Notes: a model not told the origin generated them from the letters alone. A stretch of DNA of 63,063 bases from Eubacteriales Family XIII. Incertae Sedis bacterium (GCA_031264295.1 JAISED010000041.1:1-63063); one strand, 5' to 3'; counted from the stretch's first letter, positions 26,194 through 36,086 are shown. Numbers and translations: made by a program.

Positions 26194-28194
26194 TTAAACG
26201 CGCTTAAACAACCTCTCTATATCCCGCTTCCCAAGCCGTAGAAAAACCGGTCTGCCATGTGGGCATGAATAAGGGTTCTCACACTTCGCAAGTTCCGCCA
26301 GCAGGGTATTGATCTGAGCTTCGGTAAGCTTATCATTGGCTTTTATGGCCTTTTTGCAGGCATTGGATATCACCCTCTCAATGGCTGCTTTATTTTCCGC
26401 GCCTTCCTTCAATGAAAGATTTTCAAGCAGATCTCTGAGAAACTCTTCAGCCTCAGAAATGGAAAGAAAAGCCGGTATGCCTCTTATATTGAATGATTTA
26501 ACACCGAAAACCTCAATATCATAGCCGAGTCTGGATATCACTTCAAGACTTTCGGAACTCTGACCTGCCGCCGATACCGAAACTTCCACTACCAGCGGCG
26601 CGATGAGCTGTTGTATGAGCTTTTCCCGCCTGCGGTACTGAGCCAGAAATCTCTCATAAAGGACGCGTTCGTGGGCGGCGTGCTGATCTATAAAGAAAAA
26701 ATTATCACTGTCCATTCCTGTTATGTATGTAGAAAAGATCGTGCTAATGGGCTTGATGGATAATATATCAAACGGCGCCCCTTTGGAATGGGATGTTGCC
26801 ATGCTGTTCGAATATAATTCACTGTATGTGTCGTCGCCTGAATCCGTAAAAATTCCGCTTTTTTGCGCCTGTTCCGCCCGTTTAGCCGACAGTAAATTTA
26901 TTATGTCAATCTGTTCGCCCTTTGTTTCCCCATCACCGTTCGCTGCCGCCACGCTGGCGTTGGCGTCACCCGCCGACGTCACACTGGCGTTCGCGTCACC
27001 CGCAGGCGCCACACTGGCGTTGACGTCACCCGCAGGCGTCACACTGGCGTTTGCGTCACCCGCAGGCGTTGGCGCCGCATCCGCAGGCATCCTCGCGTCG
27101 GCATTCGCGTCACTGCGGTAGTGCTTGTCTTCTGTCTCTTTAATCTCCGTTTTCTGAATTACCGTAAACGGTTTTCTGACAGAAGCGGCAAGCGGAATGG
27201 ACTCCTTGACCATGATAGCCTTCCTCACCGCCTCTGCGACAAAGGCTTCCACTTCATTCTCATCGTCAAAGCGCACTTCATCCTTGGCGGGATGGATATT
27301 TACGTCCAATCTATCGGGCGGAACCTCAAGAAACATGAATACTATGGGATATCGCCCCTCAAACAAGGTCTCACGGTAGCCTTCTGTCACGGCTCTTTCC
27401 AAGGTCTTACTTGTCACGGAACGTCCGTTTATAAAAAATACCTGCCCCTTCTTGCTTGACCTGTTCTTAGATGGCGGCGACAAGTAACCTGTAAGGCTGA
27501 AATGTTCATTACTGTCATTGACGGCGAGTAAACCTCCGCCGGTGTCCTTCCCGTATACGGTAAGTATGTTAGCGAGAAGATCGCCCTTCCCCGGCGTGGA
27601 AAACAGTATAGCGCCATTATTTATAAGCCTTATACGCACATGGGGATACGCAAGCGCGAGCTGGGAGACTTTTTCTACAATCAGCGCGCTTTCGGTTCTG
27701 TCGGGCTTCATAAATTTCAGCCTCGCAGGGGTATTATAGAAGAGTTCCGAGACGATCACAGTTGTCCCGTCAGCTGTTCCTACAGTTTTTTTCTCAACGA
27801 CCCCGCCGCCTTCCAGACGAATGAGCGTTCCGGTCTTTTCATCCCTGGTCTTAGTGATCAGTTCCAGCTTTGAAACCGCGGCAATACTCGTAAGCGCTTC
27901 ACCGCGAAATCCCAAACTTCGTATGCGTTCAAGATCGTCCACAGAACTGATCTTGCTGGTAGCGTGACGTTTGAATGCGGTTTCAGTTTGCCATGAAGCG
28001 ATTCCCGAACCATCGTCCGTCACCCTTATCATTGATTTTCCGCCATTCTTAATCTCGACGATTATAGACTTCGAACCTGCATCAAGGCTATTTTCGATAA
28101 GCTCTTTTACTGCGGACAGCGGACGGTTCACCACCTCGCCGGCAGAAATCTTCTCCGCTATATCCTGCGGCAGTTCCCTTATAATATTATCCAT
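26194..28194 (-). CDS. mutL: DNA mismatch repair protein MutL (endonuclease type)
   Basis: Mismatch repair nicking factor, 666 aa. The N-terminal GHKL ATPase is complete (ENSLDAG, DDGSGI, LGFRGEAL). The C-terminal domain has the endonuclease metal motif DQHAAHERVLYE (DQHAxxExxxxE), the CPHGRP motif and the terminal FKR, so it nicks DNA itself, as expected without MutH. The linker (about 379-418) has a four-fold 10-residue repeat of the type AGDANASV. It lies 38 nt after mutS in the same operon. Confidence 0.96.
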   Translation of the reverse strand: MDNIIRELPQDIAEKISAGEVVNRPLSAVKELIENSLDAGSKSIIVEIKNGGKSMIRVTDDGSGIASWQTETAFKRHATSKISSVDDLERIRSLGFRGEALTSIAAVSKLELITKTRDEKTGTLIRLEGGGVVEKKTVGTADGTTVIVSELFYNTPARLKFMKPDRTESALIVEKVSQLALAYPHVRIRLINNGAILFSTPGKGDLLANILTVYGKDTGGGLLAVNDSNEHFSLTGYLSPPSKNRSSKKGQVFFINGRSVTSKTLERAVTEGYRETLFEGRYPIVFMFLEVPPDRLDVNIHPAKDEVRFDDENEVEAFVAEAVRKAIMVKESIPLAASVRKPFTVIQKTEIKETEDKHYRSDANADARMPADAAPTPAGDANASVTPAGDVNASVAPAGDANASVTSAGDANASVAAANGDGETKGEQIDIINLLSAKRAEQAQKSGIFTDSGDDTYSELYSNSMATSHSKGAPFDILSIKPISTIFSTYITGMDSDNFFFIDQHAAHERVLYERFLAQYRRREKLIQQLIAPLVVEVSVSAAGQSSESLEVISRLGYDIEVFGVKSFNIRGIPAFLSISEAEEFLRDLLENLSLKEGAENKAAIERVISNACKKAIKANDKLTEAQINTLLAELAKCENPYSCPHGRPVFLRLGKRDIERLFKRV
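26941..27060. repeat. Tandem repeat in mutL, 4 x 30 bp
   Basis: Four head-to-tail 30-bp units begin at 26941, 26971, 27001 and 27031, each ending in GCGTCACC. They are in frame and encode a Pro/Ala/Gly/Asp linker, so copy number can change without breaking the frame. Confidence 0.9.
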
Positions 28195-28232
28195 AAGTAG
28201 TCTCCACCTCCTTCCGGCGGGTTCTCCGGCTG

Positions 28233-31052
28233 CTAGACCTTATCCGCCGCCGCTTTTAGTTCCTCAAGTATCGAAAACGCCTTGGAGGGTGTGATCTCCA
28301 TAAGTTCGAGCGCTTTCAGCTTCTCGACCACGGGATCGGGCGCAAAGCTGAAAAATGAAATTTGCTTCCCTGTTTCGAACGGCGCTTCGGCAGCGGTTTT
28401 CATCGCTGACGCTGCCGGGCTTTTATCAGGCGCCCCGGTCGCAGGCATCTCTTTGGCGCCGCTCACGCCTATGGCTAATGCCTGTTCCTTCTCAAGCTCT
28501 TCGAGCTTCCTCTCGGCGCTTTCCAGCAGTTCCGGCGGCGCGCCCGCAAGCTTTGCCACATGTATGCCGTAACTTCTGCTGGCGCTCCCCTCCACTATCT
28601 TATAGAGAAACACGATGTCTCCACCGTCCTCACTCACGTCCACATTGAGATTTTTAAGGCCGCATAAGCTCCCTTCAAGCGCCGTGAGTTCATGATAATG
28701 CGTCGCAAACATCGTTCGTATATGTTCATTCACGCACAAATGCTCCGCCACAGCCCAAGCTATGGAAAGTCCGTCATAAGTGCTGGTGCCGCGGCCTATT
28801 TCATCGAGTATGATGAGACTCCTGCGGGTGGCCGTATTCAATATATAAGCGAGTTCACTCATTTCGACGTAAAATGTACTCTGTCCCTTGGCAAGGTTGT
28901 CCGAAGCGCCTATTCGCGTGTAAATCCTGTCACTTACGCCTATTGACGCCCGTTCCGCAGGCACGAAAGACCCGACCTGAGCCATGAGGACAATGAGGGC
29001 AGTCTGCCTCATGTATGTGGACTTACCCGCCATATTCGGCCCCGTGATAAGAAGCATTGACGTTTCATCCCCGTCCATATATGTGTCGTTAGATACGAAA
29101 ACCCCCTCAGACACAGTCTGTTCGATCACCGGATGTCTGCCGTTTTCGATCCGGATCTCCAGACTGTCGTTCACATCGGGTCTGACATAAGCCAGTCTGG
29201 ACGCCGCTTCCGCGAAAGACGCCAGGACGTCAAGAGAAGCGACGGCGGCGGACGCCGCTTGGAAATCAGATATATATGCGATCAGGTGGTTTTTAACCTC
29301 GGTAAAAAGCTCATATTCCAGCTGATTTATCTTCGCTTCGGCGCCGAGTACGGTCGATTCCACCTCCTTCAATTCCGGCGTGATGAATCTTTCGCAGTTG
29401 ACAAGGGTCTGCTTCCTTATATATTCATCAGGTATCAGATCATAGTAAGACTTTGTCACCTCGATATAATATCCGAATACTCTGTTAAAGCCCACTTTGA
29501 GGTTTTTGATCCCTGTGCGTTCCCTCTCCTTGCCCTCAAGCGACGCGATCCACTGCTGACCGTCGAGTATGGAATATTTAAGCTCATCGAGTTCTTTTGA
29601 GTAGCCCTCTTTTATCAAACCGCCTTCCCGCAGCAGAAACGGCGGTTCCTCGCAAATAGCTTCGCTTATGAGTTCCCGCGGCACAGAAAATTCGGCTATG
29701 GATGCGCCTAATTCATTGAGGAGTTCGGCCTCACATTCGCTAAGATCGCCCTTTATGCCTGGAAGCGCCGCCAATGAGTTTCTCAGCGCGATCAGATCCT
29801 TACAATTCGCGTTGCCGCAAGCTATACGCCCGCAAAGCCGCTCAAGATCGTATATCCCCTTCAGCTGTTCCCGGATATTGTTGCGAAACAGTATTTCATC
29901 ATTTAAGAATCCGACGGCCGCAAGCCGCCTGTTTATCTCCGCCGTGCTGTTTAAGGGTTCCCTGAGCCACTGCTTCATCTTACGGCCGCCCATCGCTGTA
30001 AGGCTTCTGTCCAGCACCCCGAGCAGTGAGCCGTTTACCTGCTGGCCATACAGGGTTTCTGTGATTTCAAGATTCCTGATAGTAGCCTTGTCCAGCGCCA
30101 TGCGTCCGCCGAGTTCATATACATTCAAACGATTGATATGGGCAAGCGAACGCTTCTGAGTCTCATTCAGGTATGAAATAAGTGCGCCCAGGGCGAGCAG
30201 CAGCTCAGGTTTTTCTTCAATACCTAAACCTTTCAGGGATTTTACACCGAACTGCTTCATGACAAGCCTGGCGGCCTCGCTTTCGCGGTTCTCCCATAAC
30301 TGCACAGAACCTGCCTTCGCCGATCCCTCCCGCGCCGAATTCATCCCCGCCGATCCCGCCCGCGCTGCGCCCATCGATCCGATCCGCATCGCGCCCGCCG
30401 AACCCGTCCGCGCTGCGCCCGTCGAGCCAATCCGCGCCGCGCCCGTCGATCCGATCCGCGCCGGGCTGATACGCGCCGAACAGTTCTTTGATATTTCCTC
30501 CGTGAAGCCGCTTTCCTCCGCTAATGGATTGACGAGAATCTCACATGTCTTTGTCCTGATGATTTCATTCAGCAGTTCTTCTTTCACACGTTCGCCGTGA
30601 AGCTCGCAGCCGCACAGCTCGCCCGTAGAAATATCGCAGTACGCGAAACCCGCCCTGCCGTCTCCCAGCGACAGTGACGAAAGATAATTGTTTTCCTGCT
30701 CGTTCAGCATTGATTGGCTGGTCAATGTGCCGGGCGTCACTATCTGAATGACCTCGCGTTTTACAATGCCCTTCGCGAGGGCGGGATCCTCCGTCTGCTC
30801 GCAGATCGCCACCTTATAACCGCGCTCCACCAGTTTCGCGAGATATGACTCTACCGCGTGATAAGGCACGCCGCACATAGGCGCCCTCTCACCGTCGCCG
30901 CTGTTTTTCCCTGTGAGCGTGATCTCAAGCTCACGCGAAGCAACCAACGCGTCATCAAAGAACATCTCATAGAAATCTCCCAGACGGTAAAACAATATAC
31001 AGTCTTTGTGTTCTTCCTTTATTTCGTTGTATTGCTGCATCATTGGAGTCAT
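28233..31052 (-). CDS. mutS: DNA mismatch repair protein MutS
   Basis: Mismatch sensor, 939 aa, longer than the usual 850-870. The mismatch wedge FYE (Phe27, Glu29) is present. The ATPase has Walker A GPNMAGKSTYM and Walker B LIILDEIGRGTSTYDG. The extra length comes mainly from residues about 192-250 in the connector domain, a low-complexity run of five 8-residue units (ARIGSTGA type), and from an Ala/Pro-rich segment before the C-terminus. It starts one nucleotide after the aminotransferase stop, so translation is coupled. Confidence 0.96.
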   Translation of the reverse strand: MTPMMQQYNEIKEEHKDCILFYRLGDFYEMFFDDALVASRELEITLTGKNSGDGERAPMCGVPYHAVESYLAKLVERGYKVAICEQTEDPALAKGIVKREVIQIVTPGTLTSQSMLNEQENNYLSSLSLGDGRAGFAYCDISTGELCGCELHGERVKEELLNEIIRTKTCEILVNPLAEESGFTEEISKNCSARISPARIGSTGAARIGSTGAARTGSAGAMRIGSMGAARAGSAGMNSAREGSAKAGSVQLWENRESEAARLVMKQFGVKSLKGLGIEEKPELLLALGALISYLNETQKRSLAHINRLNVYELGGRMALDKATIRNLEITETLYGQQVNGSLLGVLDRSLTAMGGRKMKQWLREPLNSTAEINRRLAAVGFLNDEILFRNNIREQLKGIYDLERLCGRIACGNANCKDLIALRNSLAALPGIKGDLSECEAELLNELGASIAEFSVPRELISEAICEEPPFLLREGGLIKEGYSKELDELKYSILDGQQWIASLEGKERERTGIKNLKVGFNRVFGYYIEVTKSYYDLIPDEYIRKQTLVNCERFITPELKEVESTVLGAEAKINQLEYELFTEVKNHLIAYISDFQAASAAVASLDVLASFAEAASRLAYVRPDVNDSLEIRIENGRHPVIEQTVSEGVFVSNDTYMDGDETSMLLITGPNMAGKSTYMRQTALIVLMAQVGSFVPAERASIGVSDRIYTRIGASDNLAKGQSTFYVEMSELAYILNTATRRSLIILDEIGRGTSTYDGLSIAWAVAEHLCVNEHIRTMFATHYHELTALEGSLCGLKNLNVDVSEDGGDIVFLYKIVEGSASRSYGIHVAKLAGAPPELLESAERKLEELEKEQALAIGVSGAKEMPATGAPDKSPAASAMKTAAEAPFETGKQISFFSFAPDPVVEKLKALELMEITPSKAFSILEELKAAADKV
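30303..30476. repeat. Tandem repeat inserted in mutS
   Basis: Degenerate 24-bp units (GATCCGATCCGCGCCGCGCC type) encode repeats such as ARIGSTGA, ARTGSAGA and MRIGSMGA in the connector domain. They lie in frame, in a place where other MutS proteins have only a short loop. Confidence 0.85.
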
Positions 31053-31053
31053 A

Positions 31054-32253
31054 CTATTTCATCCCCAGCGCCTTATATTTATCCAAAGCGAGACGTATAA
31101 GCTCAATGGCGCGTCTCAGCGACGTTTCGTCCAGCACATAGGCAATGCGAATCTCGCTCCGCCCCATTCCATCCGTAGCGTAGAAGCCCTCGGCGGGCGT
31201 AAACATCACAGTTTCATTGTTATCATCGAAATTGCAGAGAAGCCATAGCAGGAAGGCTTCCGCATCCTCGACTGGAAGCTTAACCGTTATATAGAATGAA
31301 CCCGACGGCTTCGTGCATATAATACCGTCGATCTTTTTCAATTCCTCATATACTGCGTCGCGCCGCTTTTCATAAATCGCCCTCACCTCGTCGAAATACG
31401 ACTGTTCGAGTCCGTACAGGGCGGCGCAGCCGATCTGATCGAGGGTGGGTGCGCAGAGACGGCTTTGGGCAAGCTTGAGAAGGCTCTCCAGAAGTTCCTT
31501 GTTCTTCGACAATACGCTGCCTATACGCGCTCCGCAGGCGCTGAAGCGTTTTGACGCCGAATCCACGATAATCGTTCGATCCGCTACATTGTCCAGCTGT
31601 CCGAAACTCTTGAGGGGTTTTCCGTCATACACGAATTCCCTGTAGACTTCATCCGAAATGATGAAAAGGTCATGATCGATCGCTACCTGGGCTATCAGAT
31701 CCATTTCATCCGGAGTAAGCACAACGCCCGTGGGATTCCCCGGATTCGTCATGAGAAAGGCCTTTGTTCTGGGTGTGACGCAAGCTTCGATAGCAGCTCT
31801 GTCAGCATAGTGATATTCGTTCTCCGGATATGTAGTCAGCGGCACTATCGCACCGCCTGAAGCTCTCACAAAGGCGGCGTAATTCGTATAAAAAGGTTCG
31901 GGAACAATGATTTCGTCTCCCGAATCGCAGATGCAGTCCACTATGAATCTGAGCGCTTCGCTTGCGCCGCAGGTGGTGATGATCTCGTCTTCGGAAAAGT
32001 CCATTCCATAGCGCAGATAATATTTTCTCACCGCCGATGTGATCACCTCCATGCCCGCTGAAGGCGCATATTCGATAATCTCGCGCCCATCTCTCCTGAC
32101 GGCCTCCATAAACACCTCGGGTGTCTTGATGTCCGGCTGTCCAATATTCAAAAAATATACCTTCTTCCCGGCTTTTTTCGCCGCTTCGGTATATTTAAAG
32201 AATTTTCTTATAGGCGACGGCTTTATTCCGCTGATTTTATTTGATAGTTTCAT
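31054..32253 (-). CDS. PLP-dependent class I aminotransferase
   Basis: Fold-type I aminotransferase of 399 aa, AspC-like. The PLP lysine lies in DSASKRFSACGARIGS; the cofactor aspartate lies in IISDEVYREFVYDG; a conserved NPGNPTG loop and the C-terminal RIAYVLDE arginine are present. Substrate specificity (aspartate or an aromatic or branched amino acid) cannot be told. It stands where argR-recN usually follow tlyA, so its place in the operon is unusual. Confidence 0.92.
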   Translation of the reverse strand: MKLSNKISGIKPSPIRKFFKYTEAAKKAGKKVYFLNIGQPDIKTPEVFMEAVRRDGREIIEYAPSAGMEVITSAVRKYYLRYGMDFSEDEIITTCGASEALRFIVDCICDSGDEIIVPEPFYTNYAAFVRASGGAIVPLTTYPENEYHYADRAAIEACVTPRTKAFLMTNPGNPTGVVLTPDEMDLIAQVAIDHDLFIISDEVYREFVYDGKPLKSFGQLDNVADRTIIVDSASKRFSACGARIGSVLSKNKELLESLLKLAQSRLCAPTLDQIGCAALYGLEQSYFDEVRAIYEKRRDAVYEELKKIDGIICTKPSGSFYITVKLPVEDAEAFLLWLLCNFDDNNETVMFTPAEGFYATDGMGRSEIRIAYVLDETSLRRAIELIRLALDKYKALGMK

Positions 32254-32298
32254 TTACTGTAATTCTCCCTTTAATTCATCGTTCTTTAATTTGTTGAT

Positions 32299-33132
32299 TC
32301 ACTGCTTGTGGTTTAGACTGAGTTCAGTATTTACAACTGCATCTATATCGAATATGTCTGCGTCGAGATCCGGCTCCTCATCTGCGTCAGGGTTTAGTCT
32401 GGACAGCAGCATTAAAAACTCTATATTTCCCTTCGCACCCCGGACAGGCGAAGGGATCAGAGCTCGGGCGGCAAGTCCGTTCTCTCGCGCGTAGCCCATG
32501 ACATTGTGAATGACCTCTTTGTGGACGCGCGAATCGCGCACGATTCCCTTTTTCCCCACTTGGCGCCTTCCGGCTTCAAACTGCGGTTTTACAAGGCATA
32601 TCATATGTCCATCCAAGCTAAGCAGTGATTCTGCCGTTGGAAGTACAAGCTTGAGGGATATGAACGACACGTCTACCGTCACTATTGCCGCTTTTTCAGG
32701 GACGACGCCAGGATCCATCAGGCGTATATTGACTCTCTCCATGTTTACGACTCTGGGGTCTGTTCTGAGCTTCCAGTCCAACTGACCATAACCGACGTCT
32801 ATAGAATAGACGCGGCTTGCGCCGCGCTGAAGCATACAATCAGTGAAGCCGCCTGTGGAAGCTCCTATATCCACTGCGATCTTAGCTTCCACTGAGAGGC
32901 CGAACGCGTCGAGAGCGCCTGCCAGCTTTAGCCCTCCCCTGCTGACATACGGGCAAACGGGTCCCTTCACGTTAATATCCGCCAAAGGGCTTACCATGAC
33001 GCCGGCCTTTAAAACACGCTCGCCGTCAACCTCCACAATGCCGGCCATAACCGCCGCCTTCGCCTTCTCCCGCGAAGTAAAATATCCCCGCTCATATAGA
33101 ATTATATCCAACCTGTCTTTAATTTGCTTCAT
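32299..33132 (-). CDS. tlyA: TlyA-family rRNA 2'-O-methyltransferase
   Basis: S4-domain plus FtsJ-like methyltransferase, 277 aa. The S4 RNA-binding domain is at 1-60 (KDRLDIILYERGYFTSREKA) and the SAM motif I reads VDIGASTGGFTDCML. The family methylates 16S/23S rRNA in some bacteria and is also annotated as haemolysin; rRNA methylation is the better supported role. The C-terminal 30 residues (acidic, then NTELSLNHKQ) are an extension, the last part encoded by a copy of dispersed repeat B. ATG has AAGGGG upstream. Confidence 0.9.
   Translation of the reverse strand: MKQIKDRLDIILYERGYFTSREKAKAAVMAGIVEVDGERVLKAGVMVSPLADINVKGPVCPYVSRGGLKLAGALDAFGLSVEAKIAVDIGASTGGFTDCMLQRGASRVYSIDVGYGQLDWKLRTDPRVVNMERVNIRLMDPGVVPEKAAIVTVDVSFISLKLVLPTAESLLSLDGHMICLVKPQFEAGRRQVGKKGIVRDSRVHKEVIHNVMGYARENGLAARALIPSPVRGAKGNIEFLMLLSRLNPDADEEPDLDADIFDIDAVVNTELSLNHKQ
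32312..32331. repeat. Dispersed palindromic repeat B, copy 3
   Basis: TTTAGACTGAGTTCAGTATT, the best match to the consensus, lies inside the 3' end of tlyA and encodes residues NTELSL of its tail. Confidence 0.55.
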
Positions 33133-33143
33133 TTATTTCCCCT

Positions 33144-33334
33144 TGAACGCGCGTATGTCATCCGCCGGATATTTCGCGTCCGTCCTATCTTTATCCGCTA
33201 TTTTCGCGTCCGGTCTTACAAACACCGATATATCCTCCGCCAAGAACTTTGTGTCCGTTCTGGCTTTATCCGCTTAATCTATTGCCTCCGCGAACACCGA
33301 TATATCCTCCGCCAAGGATTTCGCGTCCATCCTG
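33144..33334. repeat. Three-fold repeat of the dxs 3' end
   Basis: A block ending dxs (33293-33334) is repeated at 33221-33262 (first 24 bases identical) and, more diverged, at 33146-33187. Spacing is 72 and 75 bp, both multiples of three. Beyond the dxs stop the same frame stays open until the TAA just before tlyA. Confidence 0.85.
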
Positions 33335-35178
33335 TATTTTACGGCAATCTCCCCGACACTGCCTTGCTCTACGCAGCAGTCAGGCCAGCCCATATTCTTC
33401 AACTTAGTATTATTCATCCCTTTTGCGGCTAAATACGCCGCGGCCTTTTCCCCGAATCCTCCCGAGATCGTATTGTCTTCGATAGTGACGATATACTTGT
33501 AGGCGTTCGCAGCCGCAAGCAGAGCCTCTTTGTCAAAGGGTTTTACAGATCTGACATTTACAAGCCCCGCATTTATCCCTTGTTTTTCCAGCATCAGACA
33601 AACATCAAGCGCTTCGGCGGCCATATTCCCCACCGCCCATATATCCACATCGTTCCCGGCTTTTATTCGCAGCGATTTCCCCGCGGCAGGGGGCGTCGTT
33701 AGATCATCCGCCGCTTCCCAGTGTTCAGGCAAGACGATATCCTCGACCGTCGCCGCCTTTGAGTACCGGATAGCGAGAGGTTCGGCGAAACTCGCCGAAA
33801 AATCCAGCATCTGCTCTAACTCGCGCCCGTTCATAGGCGCCATTACCGTGATATTGGGGATATGATTGAAAAATGACAGATCGAACAGACCGTGATGCGT
33901 CTCACCGTCAGCACCGACGTTGCCCGCCCTGTCTACACAAAATGTGACGGGAAGATTTTGCATACAAACATCTTCGAGTATCTGATCATAAGCTCTCTGT
34001 AAAAATGTTGAATAAATAGCAACATACGGCTTAAATCCCCGGCAGGCAAGCCCCGCTGCGAAGCTCACTGCATGGGCTTCTGCTATGCCCGCGTCGAAGA
34101 TCCTTTTCGGATGGCGTATCTGGAAATTTCGAAGCCCGGTTCCGTCGGTCATAGCCGCTGTGACGGCGAGTATGCGATCATCTTCATCCGCCAGATTTGA
34201 AAGTTTTCTGCCGAGTACCGCCGACATGGTTTTTCCGCCCTTGTCCAATGGTATACCTGTTGTGGTATCGAATGGACCTATCCCGTGAAATTTACTGGGA
34301 TTCGACTCCGCGTTGCGGTAGCCCTTACCCTTCACCGTGACCACATGTATGAGTACGGGCTGTTCCAAAAGTTTTGCTATAGACATAATCTCCATTAACT
34401 CGTCTATATCATGCCCGTCCACAGGCCCGAAATACTTGAATCCCCATTCTTCAAAAACCGTTCCGGAATGCATGGTCATGAATTTAATCAGATCGCGGAC
34501 GCGTTCCATGCCGTTGTACAATCCATCTCCCAGCCATGGGATATGTTTAAGCGCGTTTTTAAGACTTTTCTTAAATTCGATATAAGCCCTAGACGTCCGC
34601 AGCCGCGACAGATGCTGAGACATGCCGCCTGTGTTCTTAGAGATGGACATTTCGTTATCGTTAAGTATCACGATGAGCTTGGTTTTCAGATTTCCTGCGT
34701 TATTCAAGCCCTCGAAAGCCTCGCCTCCGGTGAGGGCGCCATCGCCTATAACGGCTATTACCTCCCCCGACTCTCCGGCGAGATCCCTAGCGGCCGCGAA
34801 ACCTATGGCCGCTGAAACGGAATTGCTGCTGTGGCCGGAATTGAAGAAGTCGTGCGGACTCTCCTCTCTCTTTGGAAAACCGCTGAGTCCCCCCAGTTTC
34901 CTGAGTGTATCAAATCTGGCGGCTCTTCCGGTAAGCAGCTTATGGACGTAGCATTGATGCCCTACGTCCCATATTATCTTATCATTCGGGGTGTCAAATA
35001 CCTTGTGCAATGCGACGGTAAGCTCAACAACACCGAGGTTTGAGGCGAGATGCCCGCCTGTTTTGGATATATTCTCAATTAAAAAATCCCGGATCAATGT
35101 AGACAGAAGTTCCATCTCTTTCAAGCTCATGGATTTCAATTCTGCCGGGAAATCATATTCATATAAATTTTTCTTCAT
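33274..35178 (-). CDS. dxs: 1-deoxy-D-xylulose-5-phosphate synthase
   Basis: First enzyme of the MEP isoprenoid pathway, joining pyruvate and glyceraldehyde 3-phosphate with thiamine diphosphate. At 634 aa it is full length. The TPP motif is GDGALTGGEAFEGLNNAG with NDNEMSIS; the substrate region reads DRAGNVGADGETHHG. It follows ispA by 8 nt, so two isoprenoid genes are linked. The C-terminal peptide AEDISVF is encoded by a DNA block repeated twice downstream. Confidence 0.97.
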   Translation of the reverse strand: MKKNLYEYDFPAELKSMSLKEMELLSTLIRDFLIENISKTGGHLASNLGVVELTVALHKVFDTPNDKIIWDVGHQCYVHKLLTGRAARFDTLRKLGGLSGFPKREESPHDFFNSGHSSNSVSAAIGFAAARDLAGESGEVIAVIGDGALTGGEAFEGLNNAGNLKTKLIVILNDNEMSISKNTGGMSQHLSRLRTSRAYIEFKKSLKNALKHIPWLGDGLYNGMERVRDLIKFMTMHSGTVFEEWGFKYFGPVDGHDIDELMEIMSIAKLLEQPVLIHVVTVKGKGYRNAESNPSKFHGIGPFDTTTGIPLDKGGKTMSAVLGRKLSNLADEDDRILAVTAAMTDGTGLRNFQIRHPKRIFDAGIAEAHAVSFAAGLACRGFKPYVAIYSTFLQRAYDQILEDVCMQNLPVTFCVDRAGNVGADGETHHGLFDLSFFNHIPNITVMAPMNGRELEQMLDFSASFAEPLAIRYSKAATVEDIVLPEHWEAADDLTTPPAAGKSLRIKAGNDVDIWAVGNMAAEALDVCLMLEKQGINAGLVNVRSVKPFDKEALLAAANAYKYIVTIEDNTISGGFGEKAAAYLAAKGMNNTKLKNMGWPDCCVEQGSVGEIAVKYRMDAKSLAEDISVFAEAID

Positions 35179-35186
35179 CTAATATA

Positions 35187-36086
35187 TTAATTGGCCGATT
35201 CTACGACCATATCCGCCATTTCTATAAAAAATTCCGCATTATCATAATAGGGCGCTATGATCCTGCGCGCATTATCAATAAGCGCTGTAAAACGCTTACG
35301 TGACTCGTCCATGCCATAGAGCTTGGGATATGTAGGTATACCCCTTTCCGAGTCCGATCCGGAACTATTTGAACGGGCATGTCCGTCCGCGGCTGCGTCT
35401 TGAATATCGTCGGCTATCTGAAACGCCATGCCGATATTCTCTCCGTAAGCCTCGAGATTCGAAACAAGCGCTCTGTCTGCGCCGCCCAGATATGCGCCTG
35501 CCTTAACCGCCGCTACCATGAGCATCGCTGTCTTGTTCAAATGTATGTAATCAATGAGTTCCTTGGAAGCGGACTTATTCTCGGCTTCAATGTCGGCGAT
35601 CTGTCCTGCTACCATGCCTTTGCACCCCGCGCCTTTGGATATCTCATACGATGCCCTGATGCGCCTCTTTAGAAGCTCAGGATTGTCAAAGTAGATGAGC
35701 ATATCCTTGTTCATCGCTTCAAACGCGGATGTGAGCAGCCCGTCCCCCGCCAATACCGCAACGGCTTCACCGAATACCACGTGGTTGGTGGGCGCGCCCC
35801 TCCTTATATCATCATCGTCCATGGACGGCAGATCATCGTGAATGAGTGAATACGTGTGAATATACTCTATGGCGCACGCATAAGGTATAGCTTGATTTAC
35901 ATCGCCCCCCGAGAGTTCACACGCCGCCAAGAGCATGGCGGGCCGCAGCCGTTTTCCTCCGTTCTTGAGACTGTAACTTATTGAATCGTACAGAGTTTTG
36001 CTATTGGGTTCGATTTCCGGTATGAAATCCATGATATGAGATTCAATAAGTTCCCGATAATAATTATATTCTTTATAATCTTTCAT
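35187..36086 (-). CDS. ispA: Polyprenyl (farnesyl/geranyl) diphosphate synthase
   Basis: Short-chain trans-prenyltransferase of 299 aa. The first Asp-rich motif is DDLPSMDDDD and the second is QIADDIQD. GGKRLRPAM binds the diphosphate. It makes C15 precursors for undecaprenyl carrier and quinones from MEP-pathway units. It overlaps xseB by 14 nt and precedes dxs, the usual order. A Ser/Gly-rich insert (DGHARSNSSGSDSERG) replaces the usual glycine loop. Confidence 0.94.
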   Translation of the reverse strand: MKDYKEYNYYRELIESHIMDFIPEIEPNSKTLYDSISYSLKNGGKRLRPAMLLAACELSGGDVNQAIPYACAIEYIHTYSLIHDDLPSMDDDDIRRGAPTNHVVFGEAVAVLAGDGLLTSAFEAMNKDMLIYFDNPELLKRRIRASYEISKGAGCKGMVAGQIADIEAENKSASKELIDYIHLNKTAMLMVAAVKAGAYLGGADRALVSNLEAYGENIGMAFQIADDIQDAAADGHARSNSSGSDSERGIPTYPKLYGMDESRKRFTALIDNARRIIAPYYDNAEFFIEMADMVVESAN

